Assembly: GCA_031769625.1 (NCBI GenBank)
Contig: JAUIMM010000121.1
Span: forward strand, 14,796,001-14,860,000
Origin: Taudactylus pleione
Lineage: Eukaryota > Chordata > Amphibia > Anura > Myobatrachidae
Direction: 5' to 3'
Length of the DNA: 64,000 bases
Positions 23,221 through 33,944 of the stretch are shown in pieces. A program made the translations under genes and the position numbers. The notes beneath the pieces are model-generated. The model made no database searches. It had not been told where the DNA came from and saw nothing but the letters and a program-made list of their open reading frames with translations. Every line of letters starts with the position of its first letter. Within the stretch, counting starts at the first letter, position 1.

Positions 23221-24111
23221 ACAGACATTAACCCACAGCAACCAGTCACATTTCATTTCATTTTCGAAATACCGCTAAAAAGTGTCAATTACAATCTGAT
23301 TGGTTGCTATGGGAAAAAATACCCGAAATTCAAATATTAAAAAGCGGGATATATCAGGCCATGACCCTACCATCTCAGTCATACCCACAAATTACTCAAT
23401 CACAACCACATTTGGGCAAGGGGCTCTTCCCCTTCCTGTTACTTCCTACATTTCAATACCTACAGAGGAGTGGTATAGGGGTTTGTATGGAGCACAATAA
23501 CATAGACTAGAGGTGCAGAGGCTAGGCACATTTAAGAAGTTGGGAGGGGTAGGGGGGCATTAAAAAAAAACAGATCAGGAGCGGTGCTTGGAGCACATTA
23601 CATGACTTACATGCCGGGCGTTGATGAGCTAAATAAAAAAAATAGGGAGAGGGGGGCACAATTCAGGACATATTGGGGAGAACATATAAACACCCTGGAG
23701 GCGCAAGCACATAGCACGTTGTGCCATTTTATTGGTGGGAGGCCCGCACAACTTAGTTGCCCCGGAGCCCCCACAAGCCTTAATCTGGCCCAGTCTTCAA
23801 AAAAAATATATGTACACTGCGCTTAAATGATCAAGTGAAACATGTAATGTCATGAAAAAAAATAATCAATCAAAATTAATAAAAGGACTGTCCGAAAAAA
23901 TTATTGTAGATAAAGTAGGAATTTTACATTTTTGGGAAGTATTACAGGTTAATTGCATTTGTTTTCTGGGCACAGGTTTTCAAAAATGTTTTCCTGTGTT
24001 TACCAAAGAGAGAGCAGTCAATTAACTATCTGCAAGGTTTGCGGGGATATGTCTTGATGATGCAAATGTTATTATCAAGTCCGGTCAACTTCACTTAACA
24101 GTGACTTATTT
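23221..24111. other. Unassigned sequence
   Basis: Includes a GC-moderate stretch 23,570-23,800 with an 80-codon frame that I do not recognise. It has no start context, motif or splice signals that would support a gene. Confidence 0.3.
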
Positions 24112-24170
24112 CTTTATTACCAGTTAATTATATAGCGCACACATATTCTGCAGCGCTTTACAGAGACTTG
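24112..24170 (-). repeat. SINE tail fragment, reverse orientation
   Basis: TTTATTACCAGTTAATTATA, then TAGCGCACACATATTCTGCA and GCGCTTTACAGAGA. Same tail as at 17,163 and 34,500. Confidence 0.7.
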
Positions 24171-24791
24171 AAGGGATGTAATAACACAATTGCATAATAC
24201 ATCTTGCACAGACTGATTGATAATGAAAATTGGGTCAGCAATTCACACCAATCTCTCTCTTTTAATATCTCCTCTATGCTGCTGCCAATGGTGAGGTATG
24301 AAAATTGGGCAATTATTAGTTACTAGAGAGTGGTGAAATATAAGCAATTTTGTTTGGAGAAACTCAATATATCCTGTATTGAATACAGTAATATGAGTGA
24401 CAGTAATATGATAGAACTAGATTGGTCTCTTTGCTGAATAAATGATCCATATCGCACAGAATAGCGCTAACCAGATGTTAAATCTTTATATACACATGCG
24501 TCCTCGCGCATCTTTGCTGCAATTGCGCCTAACAGACCCTCTCGGATAACCAGGTCCCATGCGACTCTGCTAGCGCCGGGTGTCTTTTTTTTTGTCCCAA
24601 CAATGAAACTAACTGGTAGCGGTATATGGCTAGGATGCACCAGTAGACTGTGCGGATTCATTTAATATGTGACGCTTGTATAAGGGTTACTCATATGTGG
24701 GCCCAAACTACCAAGTACATCAAAAGTAAACAGCAGATACTGTACCCCCTCCACATACACAAATCTACTAGATGAACAGGCATGGGGTCAT
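24171..24791. other. Unassigned sequence
   Basis: No gene or repeat structure recognised. Confidence 0.35.
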
Positions 24792-25166
24792 TGCTGATGG
24801 TGGGTATATCTGCAGATGATGGTCATTCATACACACTGAACAAACAACATCTGCATGCTGCAGTGGGTCTCGGCGGCCAGGGGGCGGGTCGGGGTTGTGT
24901 CCTGGCAGGTGGGGGGGCGGGTCCTGCCTCCCTCCCCGCGGCTGCAGCTGTGTGTGTAGGGGCGGGCTGCAGACCGCCCGTACACACACCTGCCGATGGA
25001 CAGATATGTCTGCAGACATATCTGTCCATCGGCTGTGCAGCCAATGCGATATGTCTGAACGACGCCGTTCACAGACATATCGCTGGTACATACTGGCCGA
25101 CGTGCAGCAGATATATTGGCCGATCAATTGATCGGCCAATACACCTGTCAGTGTGTACCCAGCATA
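24792..25166. mobile_element. GC-rich foldback element, K-like
   Basis: Ends GCTGATGGTGGGTATATC and GTGTGTACCCAGCATAC. The interior is dense in palindromes: GGACAGATATGTCTGC / GCAGACATATCTGTCC, GATATGTCTGAACGACG / GTTCACAGACATATC and TTGGCCGATCAATTGATCGG. Central C/G-rich part 24,880-24,990 contains long G runs. Confidence 0.65.
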
Positions 25167-25566
25167 CCTCTCAATGCTGCAAACAGAGCCAGCTCACTAT
25201 GGTAATGGTTTCTGAATTAGATTTTCCAGTGTTATCCTATATTACTGATACTACAACATGCACTGTATACACACACAAGAATTGGTGAGAATTAATTCTA
25301 TCTTAGGTACAATCTTAAAACAGAAGGAACCAGTTTACAACTTGCATTCCCACCTCAGGCAACTGAACATTCCCTGTCCCTTTGCCAAGTTAATCCTGTT
25401 TCAACAAATGGCAGGGAAAAAAATGAGCAAGCACTCTAATTAGTAGGACAAGTTATATTATGTGGTTTCACAATGATTTGCAAATCTGACACGTATTTTT
25501 AATTTCATTAACATACAGTTGCTTGCTGCAGAATATATACTTATGTGTGTATAATAACACACACAC

Positions 25567-25614
<48 letters not shown>

Positions 25615-25650
25615 TATACACACACACACACATATACACACACGGCATAT
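25567..25650. repeat. (TA)n followed by (CA)n microsatellite
   Basis: TATATA run of about 45 bases, then ACACACACAC and ATACACACAC. The tyrosine/isoleucine-rich frames over it are meaningless. Confidence 0.95.
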
Positions 25651-25698
25651 TTACACTTATGGAACCTTTTGTCTACAATCCAATTATCCAGATGGTTT

Positions 25699-25700
<2 letters not shown>

Positions 25701-25731
<31 letters not shown>
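25701..25731. repeat. Poly(A) tract of about 30
   Basis: Uninterrupted A run followed by GGAGAGAGAAAAGG. Could be a retroposon tail, but I cannot define an element before it. Confidence 0.85.
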
Positions 25732-25733
<2 letters not shown>

Positions 25734-26303
25734 AGAGAGAAAAGGTCAGTCACTGTGAGGAGCTCTGCTACACAAGGGAATGAGGAGGGGGGCCAAGGAG
25801 AAATATGGTTATTCAAAAGCTGCTCACTAAAATGCTGCATATTTCAGTGACTGTCAAAAGCGAGTGCCCACACAGCATTTTGTGAAATGAGAACTGCTGA
25901 GAAGTGTAGCAAAGATAAAAAAAAAAAAAAAAAACAACAACCTTTCCTTGTTTTTCAGATTCAGGAAAGATAAAATAAATATAGCTTTAGTTCCCTTTTC
26001 ATTAACAATCATACACACGAAGGGGCCGATGCCGTAATTATACTAGCATTGCATGCACAAAATCAAATACAGATATTCACCCTATGCAGAATTTTACGCA
26101 TCTCTACGACCAGACCACCATCTATCCATATGTGTGGCCATCAATATCAGTGCACATGTGCACCAACCCTGGTGCAAAAGATCCATCTGCAAAAATGCCC
26201 ACTTAAACGTACATACAACTCAGCAATTTAGGCTACTCGTGACCGCTCTGTTATTACCCAGTTACGTTCCATCCATCGCATGTGAAAATGCGGCTGAGCT
26301 GTG
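25732..26303. other. Unassigned sequence
   Basis: Contains an A run of about 16 at 25,919. No gene supported. Confidence 0.35.
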
Positions 26304-26760
26304 TAAAGCTAGGTACACACTAGACAACTTGCAAATTAAGCAATGTCGTCAACAAATTCCCTTGAACTCCTGGGAAAGTTTGTGAACCCTCCAGAATTTT
26401 CTATATTTCTTCTGAAATGTGGCCTAAAATTACCTCAGATTTTCACACAAGTCCTCAAAGTAGTAGATAAAGATAACCAAATGAAACAAAAAAATAAATA
26501 AATAAAAACTTTACACATGGAAAATTTTCCTTAAAAAAACCCCCCCAAAAAACAAAACAAAGCAACAATACATATCTGTGAGTGGCAAAAGTATGTGAAC
26601 CTTTAGGCTTAGCAGAAATTTTGAAGGTGACATTAGGGTCAGGTATTTTCAAGCCATGGGATGACTATGGAGGTGTGAATGGACATCCTGTCTTTTTAAA
26701 AGAACAGGGATCTATCACAGTCTGATGTTCACAACACATGTTTGTGTAAGTGTACTTATA

Positions 26761-27033
26761 ATGCCACGAACAAAAGGAGATTTCTGAGGACCTCAGAAGA
26801 AGACTTGGTCATGCTCATCAGGCTGCAAAAAGTAACAAAACCATCTCTAAAGAGTTTGGACTCCACCAGTCAGATGGTGTACAAATGGAGGAAATTGCAG
26901 ACCATTATTACCCTCCTCAGGAGTGGTCAACCAACAAAGATCACGCCAAAAGCAAGACATCTAATAGTTTCCATGGTCACAAAGGAATTCGAGGTAACCT
27001 CTAAGCAACCCAGGCTTTTCTGACATTTGCCAA
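26761..27033 (+). pseudogene. Tc1 transposase, N-terminal fragment
   Basis: Begins ATGCCACGAACAAAAGG (MPRTK), a start typical of this Tc1 lineage, then a one-base insertion shifts frame. The paired-like helix-turn-helix region continues as SEDLRR...TISKEFGLHQS and, in another frame, MVYKWRKLQT and RSGQPTKITPKAR, the GRP-type linker with GRP altered to GQP. At least two frameshifts. It ends at the insertion point near 27,034 and continues at about 30,101. No function is possible. Confidence 0.85.
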
Positions 27034-27185
27034 TTTTTTTTTATTTTTTAATACAATAATTTTTTTAAATTGATTTTTACAAAAAAAACAAACAATACAA
27101 TTGACCATTTATTAATTCCATTGCAAATTATGCCTGACAAAACCATCAATCTAGAACAAAATCGCGAAACAAATTAAGCACACTG

Positions 27186-27503
27186 TTAAGGGGCACATGC
27201 ACTAGCAGACTGGGAAAAGACTGCACGATTACGACATTGTAATCGTGCAGTCGTTTCACAGTCTGTGCTATGCCTACACTGAACGATCAGTCGTTCAGTG
27301 TAGGCACCCTCCCTCATCCCTGAACATGGCCAATCTGTCTTTATCCGCAGATTGACTAGCATGTTCGGGCGATGATAGATGTCAATAACTACCAACGGGA
27401 GCGCACATCGCTGGTCATTTTCGAGATTAAGCTGCCCGATTAACAAGCGGTTGAACGATAACGTTATCGTTCAATCGGTTAGTGGTGGATAGCCGCCTTT
27501 TAT
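27186..27503. mobile_element. K-type foldback MITE, K7
   Basis: Left TTAAGGGGCACATGCACTAG, right TTAGTGGTGGATAGCCGCC. Inner palindromes GACTGCACGATTACGAC / TTGTAATCGTGCAGTC and CACTGAACGATCAG...GTTCAGTG. Confidence 0.75.
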
Positions 27504-28136
27504 AAGGTACATTAAACACAGTATATATCAGAAAAAGCAATAATAAAATATCACATCAAAATAGCTATTCAGCTCACCTACAAATATGAGATAAACAATT
27601 AGAATATACATATAGAGCAAATGTACGCTGGTGAACAGCTTAAACCCATAATCTCACAGAGTAATATTCGACAATATCTTAAATGGCATAATTCCCAATG
27701 GAAAAAACCTAAAATATATATCCAACATCAAATAACAATGGCAGATATAAGAAAGCAAATAATATACAAATAGAAAATACAGTCAGGCGATAAATATAAG
27801 TGAAAGACAAATAGTCATTATAGCAGGATATAGAAAGCCCCTCACAGTATATTGATAAGCAATAAGAGCCAACAGGCGCCGCGCCATATGAGCTTGCACA
27901 CAGACTATTAAATAGAAATTACTAGTACTAGAGACACAGAAGGGTGCAGGAGTATCCCGCATCTTAAGCCTGATATAAAAGGAATCACATCATAATACAC
28001 AATAAAATTAATAATTCTAATAATCTGCCAAAAATCTAAAGAAAAACAAAACAAAAGCAAAAAACAAACCACCCCATATTCCCCCACTCTGTATGGCCTA
28101 ACCTCAACCCAGGCATAGTTGAATCCTGGTTTCCCC

Positions 28137-28463
28137 TTAAGCTGGCCACACACTAGACCAACTTTCATCCAACCAGCCAACTAGTTGATTGGTTGGAATG
28201 AAAATCTGGTAAGGTGTGAAAGCAAATGACAATCAGCAATTTGCTCCCAAATGCCGGAAAATGGACAAAAACTGTTGTTTGAACAAATTGTTTAGAGCAA
28301 ACATTTAACAATCTTGTCTGAACGACCATTTTTATCTGTTTTCTGGCATTTAGGAGCAAATTGCTGATCATCATTTACTCCCATACATTACCAGATTTTC
28401 ATTCCAACCAATCAACTAGTTGGCTGGTTGGACAGATAATCTTTAGATGTGTGGCCAGCTTTA
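28137..28463. mobile_element. K-type foldback MITE, K8
   Basis: TTAAGCTGGCCACACACTAG and GATGTGTGGCCAGCTTTA. Long inner pairs ATCCAACCAGCCAACTAG / CAACTAGTTGGCTGGTTGG and GAGCAAATGACAATC / GATCATCATTT. Same subfamily as K6. Confidence 0.8.
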
Positions 28464-28535
28464 CTATCCTACAATACCCTAAGCCATAAATCACACACAC
28501 ACACACACAATAGTAAAACACATAACTGACTAGGG

Positions 28536-28712
28536 CACAGGTTAAATGGTGCATGTTTTGAAGGTTTCCTGACAGAATCACAAGTGAAATTAGCTCCACC
28601 TGTGGATCTTTTTAAATGTGTCAGTGAGTAATGAACACACCTGTGCACCTGCTGGGTGACCTGGAAAACGTGACCTGTGTGGGGTCCTGAGGACAGAGTT
28701 TGAGAACCACTG
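28536..28712. mobile_element. hAT-type MITE
   Basis: A perfect 8-bp duplication GACTAGGG flanks it (28,528-28,535 and 28,713-28,720). The right end GAGTTTGAGAACCACTG is canonical. The left end is internally shortened (CACAGGTTAAATGG) relative to the sister copy at 31,657-31,854. Confidence 0.88.
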
Positions 28713-28853
28713 GACTAGGGCAATAATAAACCCAGCTCAACCGAACTATAAAGATTAAACATTTTCCTCAGATATAATACTTGACAACATTAATAGCACC
28801 AAAAGACATATGAAGTGACAAATCATGAAAGCAAAACGAGGGGCTTCAAATTA

Positions 28854-29384
28854 TTAATCTGGCCAGTGCTCGGGGTCCAGTGAAGGTATAGGCTTAGTTC
28901 CATCCCCATTCACCCACATAGAAAGGTACAGAAAATACTTTAAAGATGTATCCTGAAAGTATCCGCCGTCCTGAGAATACACAGCAAAAAAAACCTTGAA
29001 AACCTTAAATGGTAAAGCCCGGAGTCTCGGTCCCTCCATTAGAAATTTAGAACAAGTCTTTGGAAAATACGAAGTGAACTCCAAACACCCAGGGTTTGAT
29101 AGGGTATCCACCACAGGCGTAGACACATTCCTAGGTGAAGATAAGCCCATAAATTGTGGTGTCTTATAAGCCACATGGAAGGTAACCTGGTCGTTTGGAG
29201 ACATATTTATCACGTCTCCAAATTTAGTGAGAAGCCTCTGTGTGGAGGCAGCAATAGCTCGAATGATCAGCTTCAAGGAACCGGATATCTGGGAGATAAA
29301 TAACCACAAATATCCACAGTGACTGTAAGTAGATAAAGAAAAGATGGTGGTGGCTAGCACACCACCTATGCTCACCAGCAACAA
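28854..29384 (-). other. Unrecognised 177-codon open frame
   Basis: The longest non-repetitive stop-free frame inside the L1-like insertion. The predicted product has a hydrophobic start, an FGDVINMSPNDQ segment and a C terminus ending DPEHWPD. I recognise no domain. Because the host insertion is decayed, an uninterrupted 531-base frame is mildly unexpected, but chance is not excluded. It could be retroelement-derived coding sequence. Confidence 0.25.
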
Positions 29385-29412
29385 CTATGTAATGCAGTCA
29401 CTGCCAGAGTCT

Positions 29413-29566
29413 TGACCATCGCGACCATCTTTTTGGCCGCTCGCTATAGCTGTGGGTGGTCACCCACAGCTATGCGAGCGGCCAGGAGGCCGCTCTAAAA
29501 AAGAAAAGGAGGGCACTGATTCAGAGCGAGCGCTCTGAAAGAGCGTCCAGCTCTGAATCAAGCCCA
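29413..29566. mobile_element. Family-ii MITE fragment
   Basis: Contains GACCATCGCGACCATC, GCTGTGGGTGGTCACCCACA and the terminal CAGAGCGAGCGCTCTGA hairpin of family ii, ending at CTGAATCAAGCCC. Roughly the terminal third of a full copy. Confidence 0.75.
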
Positions 29567-30098
29567 GAATCCCTTAGGGAACAGCAGGAGATCGTAGGCA
29601 CCAACAATAGGTGGAGACCCTCAGAGAAAAGATCAGCAACGGCAAGAACAGCATGTCAGCACGACCATCAGCGCTGCAACTTCAGGAAAGGAGCGGTCCC
29701 AAAATGGCGGCTGTCTTCTTCAGCACACCGGTGCAAGGCAGCTGGGAGTGGAGACTGGACAAGCAGCCGGCGATGGAAGGACCGGAACACCAGGAACCAC
29801 AGCCCGGGTACAGAGAGAAAATCAAATAGGTAAGTATCCTGAGAGGCAGTAGTGAGAAGCAAGAATGGAAACTCCAGGCCACCAGGAAAGAGAGATAGCC
29901 ACATCAAATCGCCAGGAAAGATGGTCAGAAATTACACATCAGGAGCCAGCCACGACCCTCCAGGACATACAGGAGGGGGTAATCCAGCAGATCTTCGAGT
30001 TTGAAGCATAAATATCCAAGGAAACAGGATTTTATCAGGATTTATGCAGGAGAGCTGAAGGAAAGCTGCTTACTCCTTGCTACTCCAGGCCACGCCCC

Positions 30099-30820
30099 GA
30101 CGTTAGCTAATTTTAATGTTCATGAGTCCACCATCAGGAGACAACTGAACAACAATGGTGTCCATGGCAGGATTGCAAGGAGAAAGCTACTGCTCTCCAA
30201 AAAAAACAAAAAACAAACACATTGCTACTCATTTCCAGATCACCTGGACAAGCCAGAAGACTATTGGAACAATGTTTTGTGGACAGAGGAGTCCAAAATA
30301 GAGTTACGTTTGGGGAAAGGAGAACACTGCATTCCAGCATATAAACCTCATACCAACTGTGAAACACGATGGTGGTGGTATCATGATTTGGGCCTGTTTT
30401 GCTGCCTCTGGCCCAGGATAACTTGCAATCATTGATGGGACAATGAATTCTGAATTATACCAGAATAAAGGAAAATGTCAGGACATCTGTCCATGAGCTG
30501 CATCTCAAGAGAACGTGGGTCATGCAGCAAGACAACGGCCCAAAGCACACAAGTCATTCGACCAAAGAATGGTTAAAGAAGAATAAATGTAAAAAGTTTT
30601 GGAATGGCCAAGTCAAAGTCCTGACCTTAATCCAATCGAAATGCTGTGAAAGGACCTGAAGCGACCAATTGGAGGAAACCCACCAACATAACCTAGTTGA
30701 AGCGGTTTTGTACGGAGGAATAGGGTAAAATTCCTCCAAGCCGATGTTCAGGACTAATCAATTACCGGAAACGTTTAGAAGCAGTTATTGCTGCACAAGG
30801 GAGTCAATACCAAATATTGA
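30099..30820 (+). pseudogene. Tc1 transposase, C-terminal part
   Basis: Continues the transposase begun at 26,761. Recognisable in order: HESTIRRQLNNNGVHGR (second DNA-binding subdomain), KPEDYWNNVLWTEESKIEL, where the first catalytic Asp position reads E (WTEES instead of WTDES), a GGG/SVM-type block disrupted by frameshift, QQDN (second Asp) near 30,531 and a SPDLNPIE-like NPIEML near 30,632 that keeps the Glu. Several frameshifts and a stop at the tryptophan after NPIEML. Inactive. Confidence 0.85.
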
Positions 30821-31061
30821 AAGTACAAAGTCATACTTTTGACACTCACAGATGTGATATTGGATAATTTTCCTCAATAAAAAAAAATTAGCACATCTAA
30901 TTTTTTTGTCTCATTTGTTTGATTTTGTTCTCTTTATCTGTGGTAGTTTTAGGACAAATTTCAGCAGAAATATAGAAAATTCTGAAGGGTTCACAAACTT
31001 TCAAGCACCACTGTACAAAAGTTCTGCAGATGCGACGAACGACGCAGCGGGAGTGTACATA

Positions 31062-31580
31062 GGGCCTGATTCAGACCCACTCGTGAGCGCTGAGCGCTAG
31101 CAAGCGGGTCGATGGTGGCCCAGTGCGCATGCGCGAGACCCGGATAGTGACGGTCAAACCGTTGCTCCGGGTCTCGTACCAAAGGGGGCGTGCTGTCGAT
31201 GTTGAGTGACAGCACGCCCCCTTTGGTGGGCATGCCGGGGGCGTGGCTGCCCAGATGGAGGCGTTCCCATGGGAACGCCTACCGTCTGGGGCCGGCCCCA
31301 CTGACATCACAAGTGATGTCAGTGGGAGTGCTTTCGGCTCTGTTTGAGCCGAAAGCACTCTAGGGCTTGCAGCAACGAGACCCTTCTACAAGGGTCCCGT
31401 CACAAGCCCTATGGTCGCGATGGTCTTGACCATCGCGACCATCTTCCTGGCTGCTCGCTATAGCTGTGGGTGGTCACCCACAGCTATATGAGCGGCCAGG
31501 AGGCCGCTCTAAAAATCAAGAAGGACGGCCCTGATTCAGAGTGAGTGCTCTGTCAGAGCGTCCGGCTCTAAATCAGGGCC
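31062..31580. mobile_element. GGCCC-terminus MITE, family ii, copy 3 (reverse)
   Basis: Inverse orientation of 8,442-8,991, with the same hairpins in reverse order. Termini GGGCCTGATTCAGACCCACT and CTAAATCAGGGCC, with a perfect ATA duplication (31,059-31,061 and 31,581-31,583). Inserted in K10 at ATAGTGCGTACACA. Confidence 0.88.
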
Positions 31581-31656
31581 ATAGTGCGTACACATTTGAC
31601 TATTTGTCATTCTGATGCATCGGAATCGGCCGAATCGTTCAAAACATCATCTAGTG

Positions 31657-31854
31657 CACAGGTTCTCAAACTCGGCCCTCAGTACCCCAAACAGTGCATG
31701 TTTTCCAGGTCTCCTCACAGAATCACAAGTGAAATCATTAGCTCCACCTGTGGATCTTTTAAAATGTGTCAGTGAGTAACATCTGTGATCCTGCTGGGTG
31801 ACAGGGAAAACGTGAACTGTGTGGGGTCCTGAGGATCGAGTTTGAGAACCACTG
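31657..31854. mobile_element. hAT-type MITE
   Basis: Left CACAGGTTCTCAAACTCGG, right GAGTTTGAGAACCACTG. Flanking 8-mers ATCTAGTG and GTCTAGTG match at 7 of 8. Sister to 28,536-28,712 with a fuller left end. Inserted near the right end of K10. Confidence 0.85.
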
Positions 31855-31876
31855 GTCTAGTGTGTAGGGGCCTTAA

Positions 31877-32690
31877 GACCCAACATCGCCTGTACTTATC
31901 TATGCCTACCTCTGGAGCATGCACAGTGCAAAAACACAAAAAGGTACGTCAGCAAATAACAGACTTGTGTTCAACACTGCATCAGCCCCAAAATGTCTAC
32001 CCAGTCACTGCTGTACAAATAAAAAAAGCTAAATGTACATAACAAGCCTAATTTGCCAAGTTGCGGAGTTAATAGTACAAACAAACGCATAAAAAAAAAA
32101 AAAAAATGAAAAAAGTAGCACATTTTATTATTTAGCAAGAACTGTGGGACGCTGGTTATTGTCCATTATAGTCACTTACGCGGTTTTCTAGAACAAATAA
32201 GATTTGACTCTTCAGTTCCGGGTCAGATAACTTTTGGCCTGCCCATAAAGTTATTCAGTTAATTCTGATAAGACAAATAGATCGGTCAGTGCAGACATTT
32301 ACAGGCTATATGAGATTACAGCGCGTGTCTGACCAGCATTAGTTCCTACTGCCACAGGCATCTGCCTTATTACACTCGGGAACAAAATTTTTTTTTTTTT
32401 CTTGCCAAGGATTTAAGATCGCTCTAAGAGTACTCGCAAGTTCTATTTTCGCATTAGATCTTCGCTATAGCTGAATTGGCTCCAGTTTTCAAATTAATGA
32501 AAAATTATAAAAATTCAATTATTTTCTCCATTTGAAGTACCTTACTAGTCTAGGCCTGCTTTACTTTACAGAATCAACTTGCTTTTAGTTTTGCTTTTTT
32601 AACAATCACCCTCTTTCAACAATAACAAGAATGTGTTTTATTTGTGATAACGTAGCTGGTAGTCACGTTTGAGACACATAACACATTCAA
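31877..32690. other. Unassigned AT-rich sequence
   Basis: Contains an A run of about 16 (32,090) and a T run of about 13 (32,388). No gene supported. Confidence 0.35.
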
Positions 32691-32699
32691 ATCTCCTCA

Positions 32700-33032
32700 A
32701 TAACACAGGGAGGAGGCGTGGCAGTGTACTGCTGAGCCTGCTGGGACATCCTCAGATCACAGCCACGCCTCCTCCCAGCATACAGAGAGGAGCAATGGAA
32801 AGGACCGAGCAATGCAGTTAGCACACCTCCTGTTCCTTTGTTCGGCCCTCTCTCTGTCCCACCACAACCAATTTCCCGCCATTTGGGCTTGTTTTGTACA
32901 GTACGTCCTCTGCTTTTGTTGGGAGTTAGCACTGAATGTGTGAAACAAAATGTTTTCGGCGTAAAAATTAGTTCTTCTCGGAGACTGTTTACTAACAACC
33001 CTGATGTTTTTTGTTATATTTGTGGCAAATAA
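32700..33032 (+). pseudogene. Fragment ending in an NPDVFCYICG coding piece
   Basis: An inverted pair GGAGGAGGCGTGGC / GCCACGCCTCCTCC at 32,709-32,776 is followed by moderately GC-rich leader-like sequence. A plus-strand frame (about 32,964-33,032) reads RRLFTNNPDVFCYICGK, then a stop. FCYICGE-type N termini with a CxxC pair are familiar from a family of vertebrate and arthropod proteins of likely transposon origin. Only the first ~25 codons are present, and AATAAAG follows at once, so this is a truncated copy or a retroposed 5' piece. Recognition is from memory. Confidence 0.4.
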
Positions 33033-33936
33033 AGTGGTAATGGTTTGGTTGGACTGCGCTCTACTGTATGGGCAGATGGGGAATGGTGTTGGGGTCTGGG
33101 AAATGGCTGATGTGTGGTAGGGGTGCTGCACTTTCCTAATCGCAGGAGTACCGGGTCCTGCGTGGTAGCTAGATAGAGAAGGTGGGGAATGGAAAGTGCA
33201 CTCGCCCTGTGGGTGCAGTGGTTGTATGGGTGTCTTGGATTATATGTGTGGTTGCTGGCGTGTTGGGTGTGGTTGTGTGGGGAGGGGTGCGACGTGGAAA
33301 TGAGAGAGGCAGACACAGATGGGGAGATCAAATGGTTTATTGGAGTAGTCACAGTGCTTATCCTGTGAGATCCCGGGCACAGGTATGGTGTGGTGCGTGG
33401 AGGAGAGACAGGGGAGGTGGGTGGACCCTTTCAGGGGGCTCCTTTCCGTGCGGTTCAGTAGACCGGCACGTTACCCCTGCTGGACCTTTGGTCGACAGTC
33501 TTATGGAGTCTCAGGTGGTGGGAGGGTGGAGATGAGGGGGCAGCAGCAGGTAAAGTGGGTAGGGGTGTTCACCCTGGCGGCGTCCCGCGTGTTGAACAGA
33601 TAAGCACTGTGACTACTCATTTCCATCTCTTAGTATTGAATGGGATTGGGATAGGGAACTTACCTGCCCTGTCAGGATCTTCTCCCTTCGGGCTGCCGGC
33701 GTCGGGATACCCATTCCCTTTAGACAGCAATGCAATAAAGTGTTTTAATTGTGCTCAACAATAGAGAAGGAATTGGTATAATAATAAAGAATTGAAATGC
33801 ATAGAAGAATGGGTATAGGGAAAGGCCATAAAGCTGAAGTTTGCAACTTGCTATAAATATAATTAAAATAACCATTAAAATAGTTTCGACTTTCTATAAC
33901 CCAGACACCTAAACCTCATTGCTGATTAAATCAGCC
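33033..33936. other. Unassigned G-rich plus strand
   Basis: 33,070-33,560 is GT/GG-rich with low-complexity GTGGTTGTATGGGTG-like words. Open frames on both strands follow from composition. No gene supported. Confidence 0.35.
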
Positions 33937-33944
33937 ACCTAGAG

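Larger units (their letters stand above)
27035..30098 (-). mobile_element. L1-like retroposon insertion, rearranged, minus strand
   Basis: The insertion starts at its left with a long T run, i.e. a poly(A) tail on the minus strand, and ends at its right with GGGCGTGG-type sequence (complement of CACGCCCC). That GC-rich start resembles 5' regions of frog L1/Tx1-type elements. TGACATTTGCCAATTT at 27,021 and GACGTTAGCTAATTTT at 30,099 look like a decayed ~15-bp target duplication. No RT domain is recognisable; later MITEs at 27,186, 28,137, 28,536 and 29,413 occupy part of it. The L1 assignment is inference. Confidence 0.5.
26355..31013 (+). mobile_element. Tc1/mariner element split by an L1-like insertion
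   Basis: The right end, read as complement, starts CAGTGGTGCTTGAAAGTTTG and is followed by target TA at 31,014-31,015. The left end carries the matching AAAGTTTGTGAACCCT... terminal repeat, degraded at its first bases. The terminal repeats extend about 150-200 bases (CAGAATTTTCTATATTTCT in both). The element is interrupted between 27,034 and about 30,100. Left boundary is uncertain by some ten bases. Confidence 0.8.
26304..31876. mobile_element. K-type element K10, split by nested insertions
   Basis: Left end TAAAGCTAGGTACACACTAG at 26,304 matches the complement of the right end CTAGTGTGTAGGGGCCTTAA at about 31,857-31,876. The original element is about 0.2 kb in four pieces: 26,304-26,355, 31,016-31,061, 31,581-31,656 and 31,855-31,876. 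They are separated by a Tc1 element, a family-ii MITE and a hAT MITE, each with its own target duplication. Confidence 0.65.

Noticed and set aside
24768..25288. Frames of 73-168 codons in GC-rich DNA
   Set aside because: Frames on both strands cover a palindromic MITE. No motif, and composition explains the openness.
25458..25850. Tyrosine/isoleucine-rich frames
   Set aside because: Translations of (TA)n, (CA)n and poly(A).
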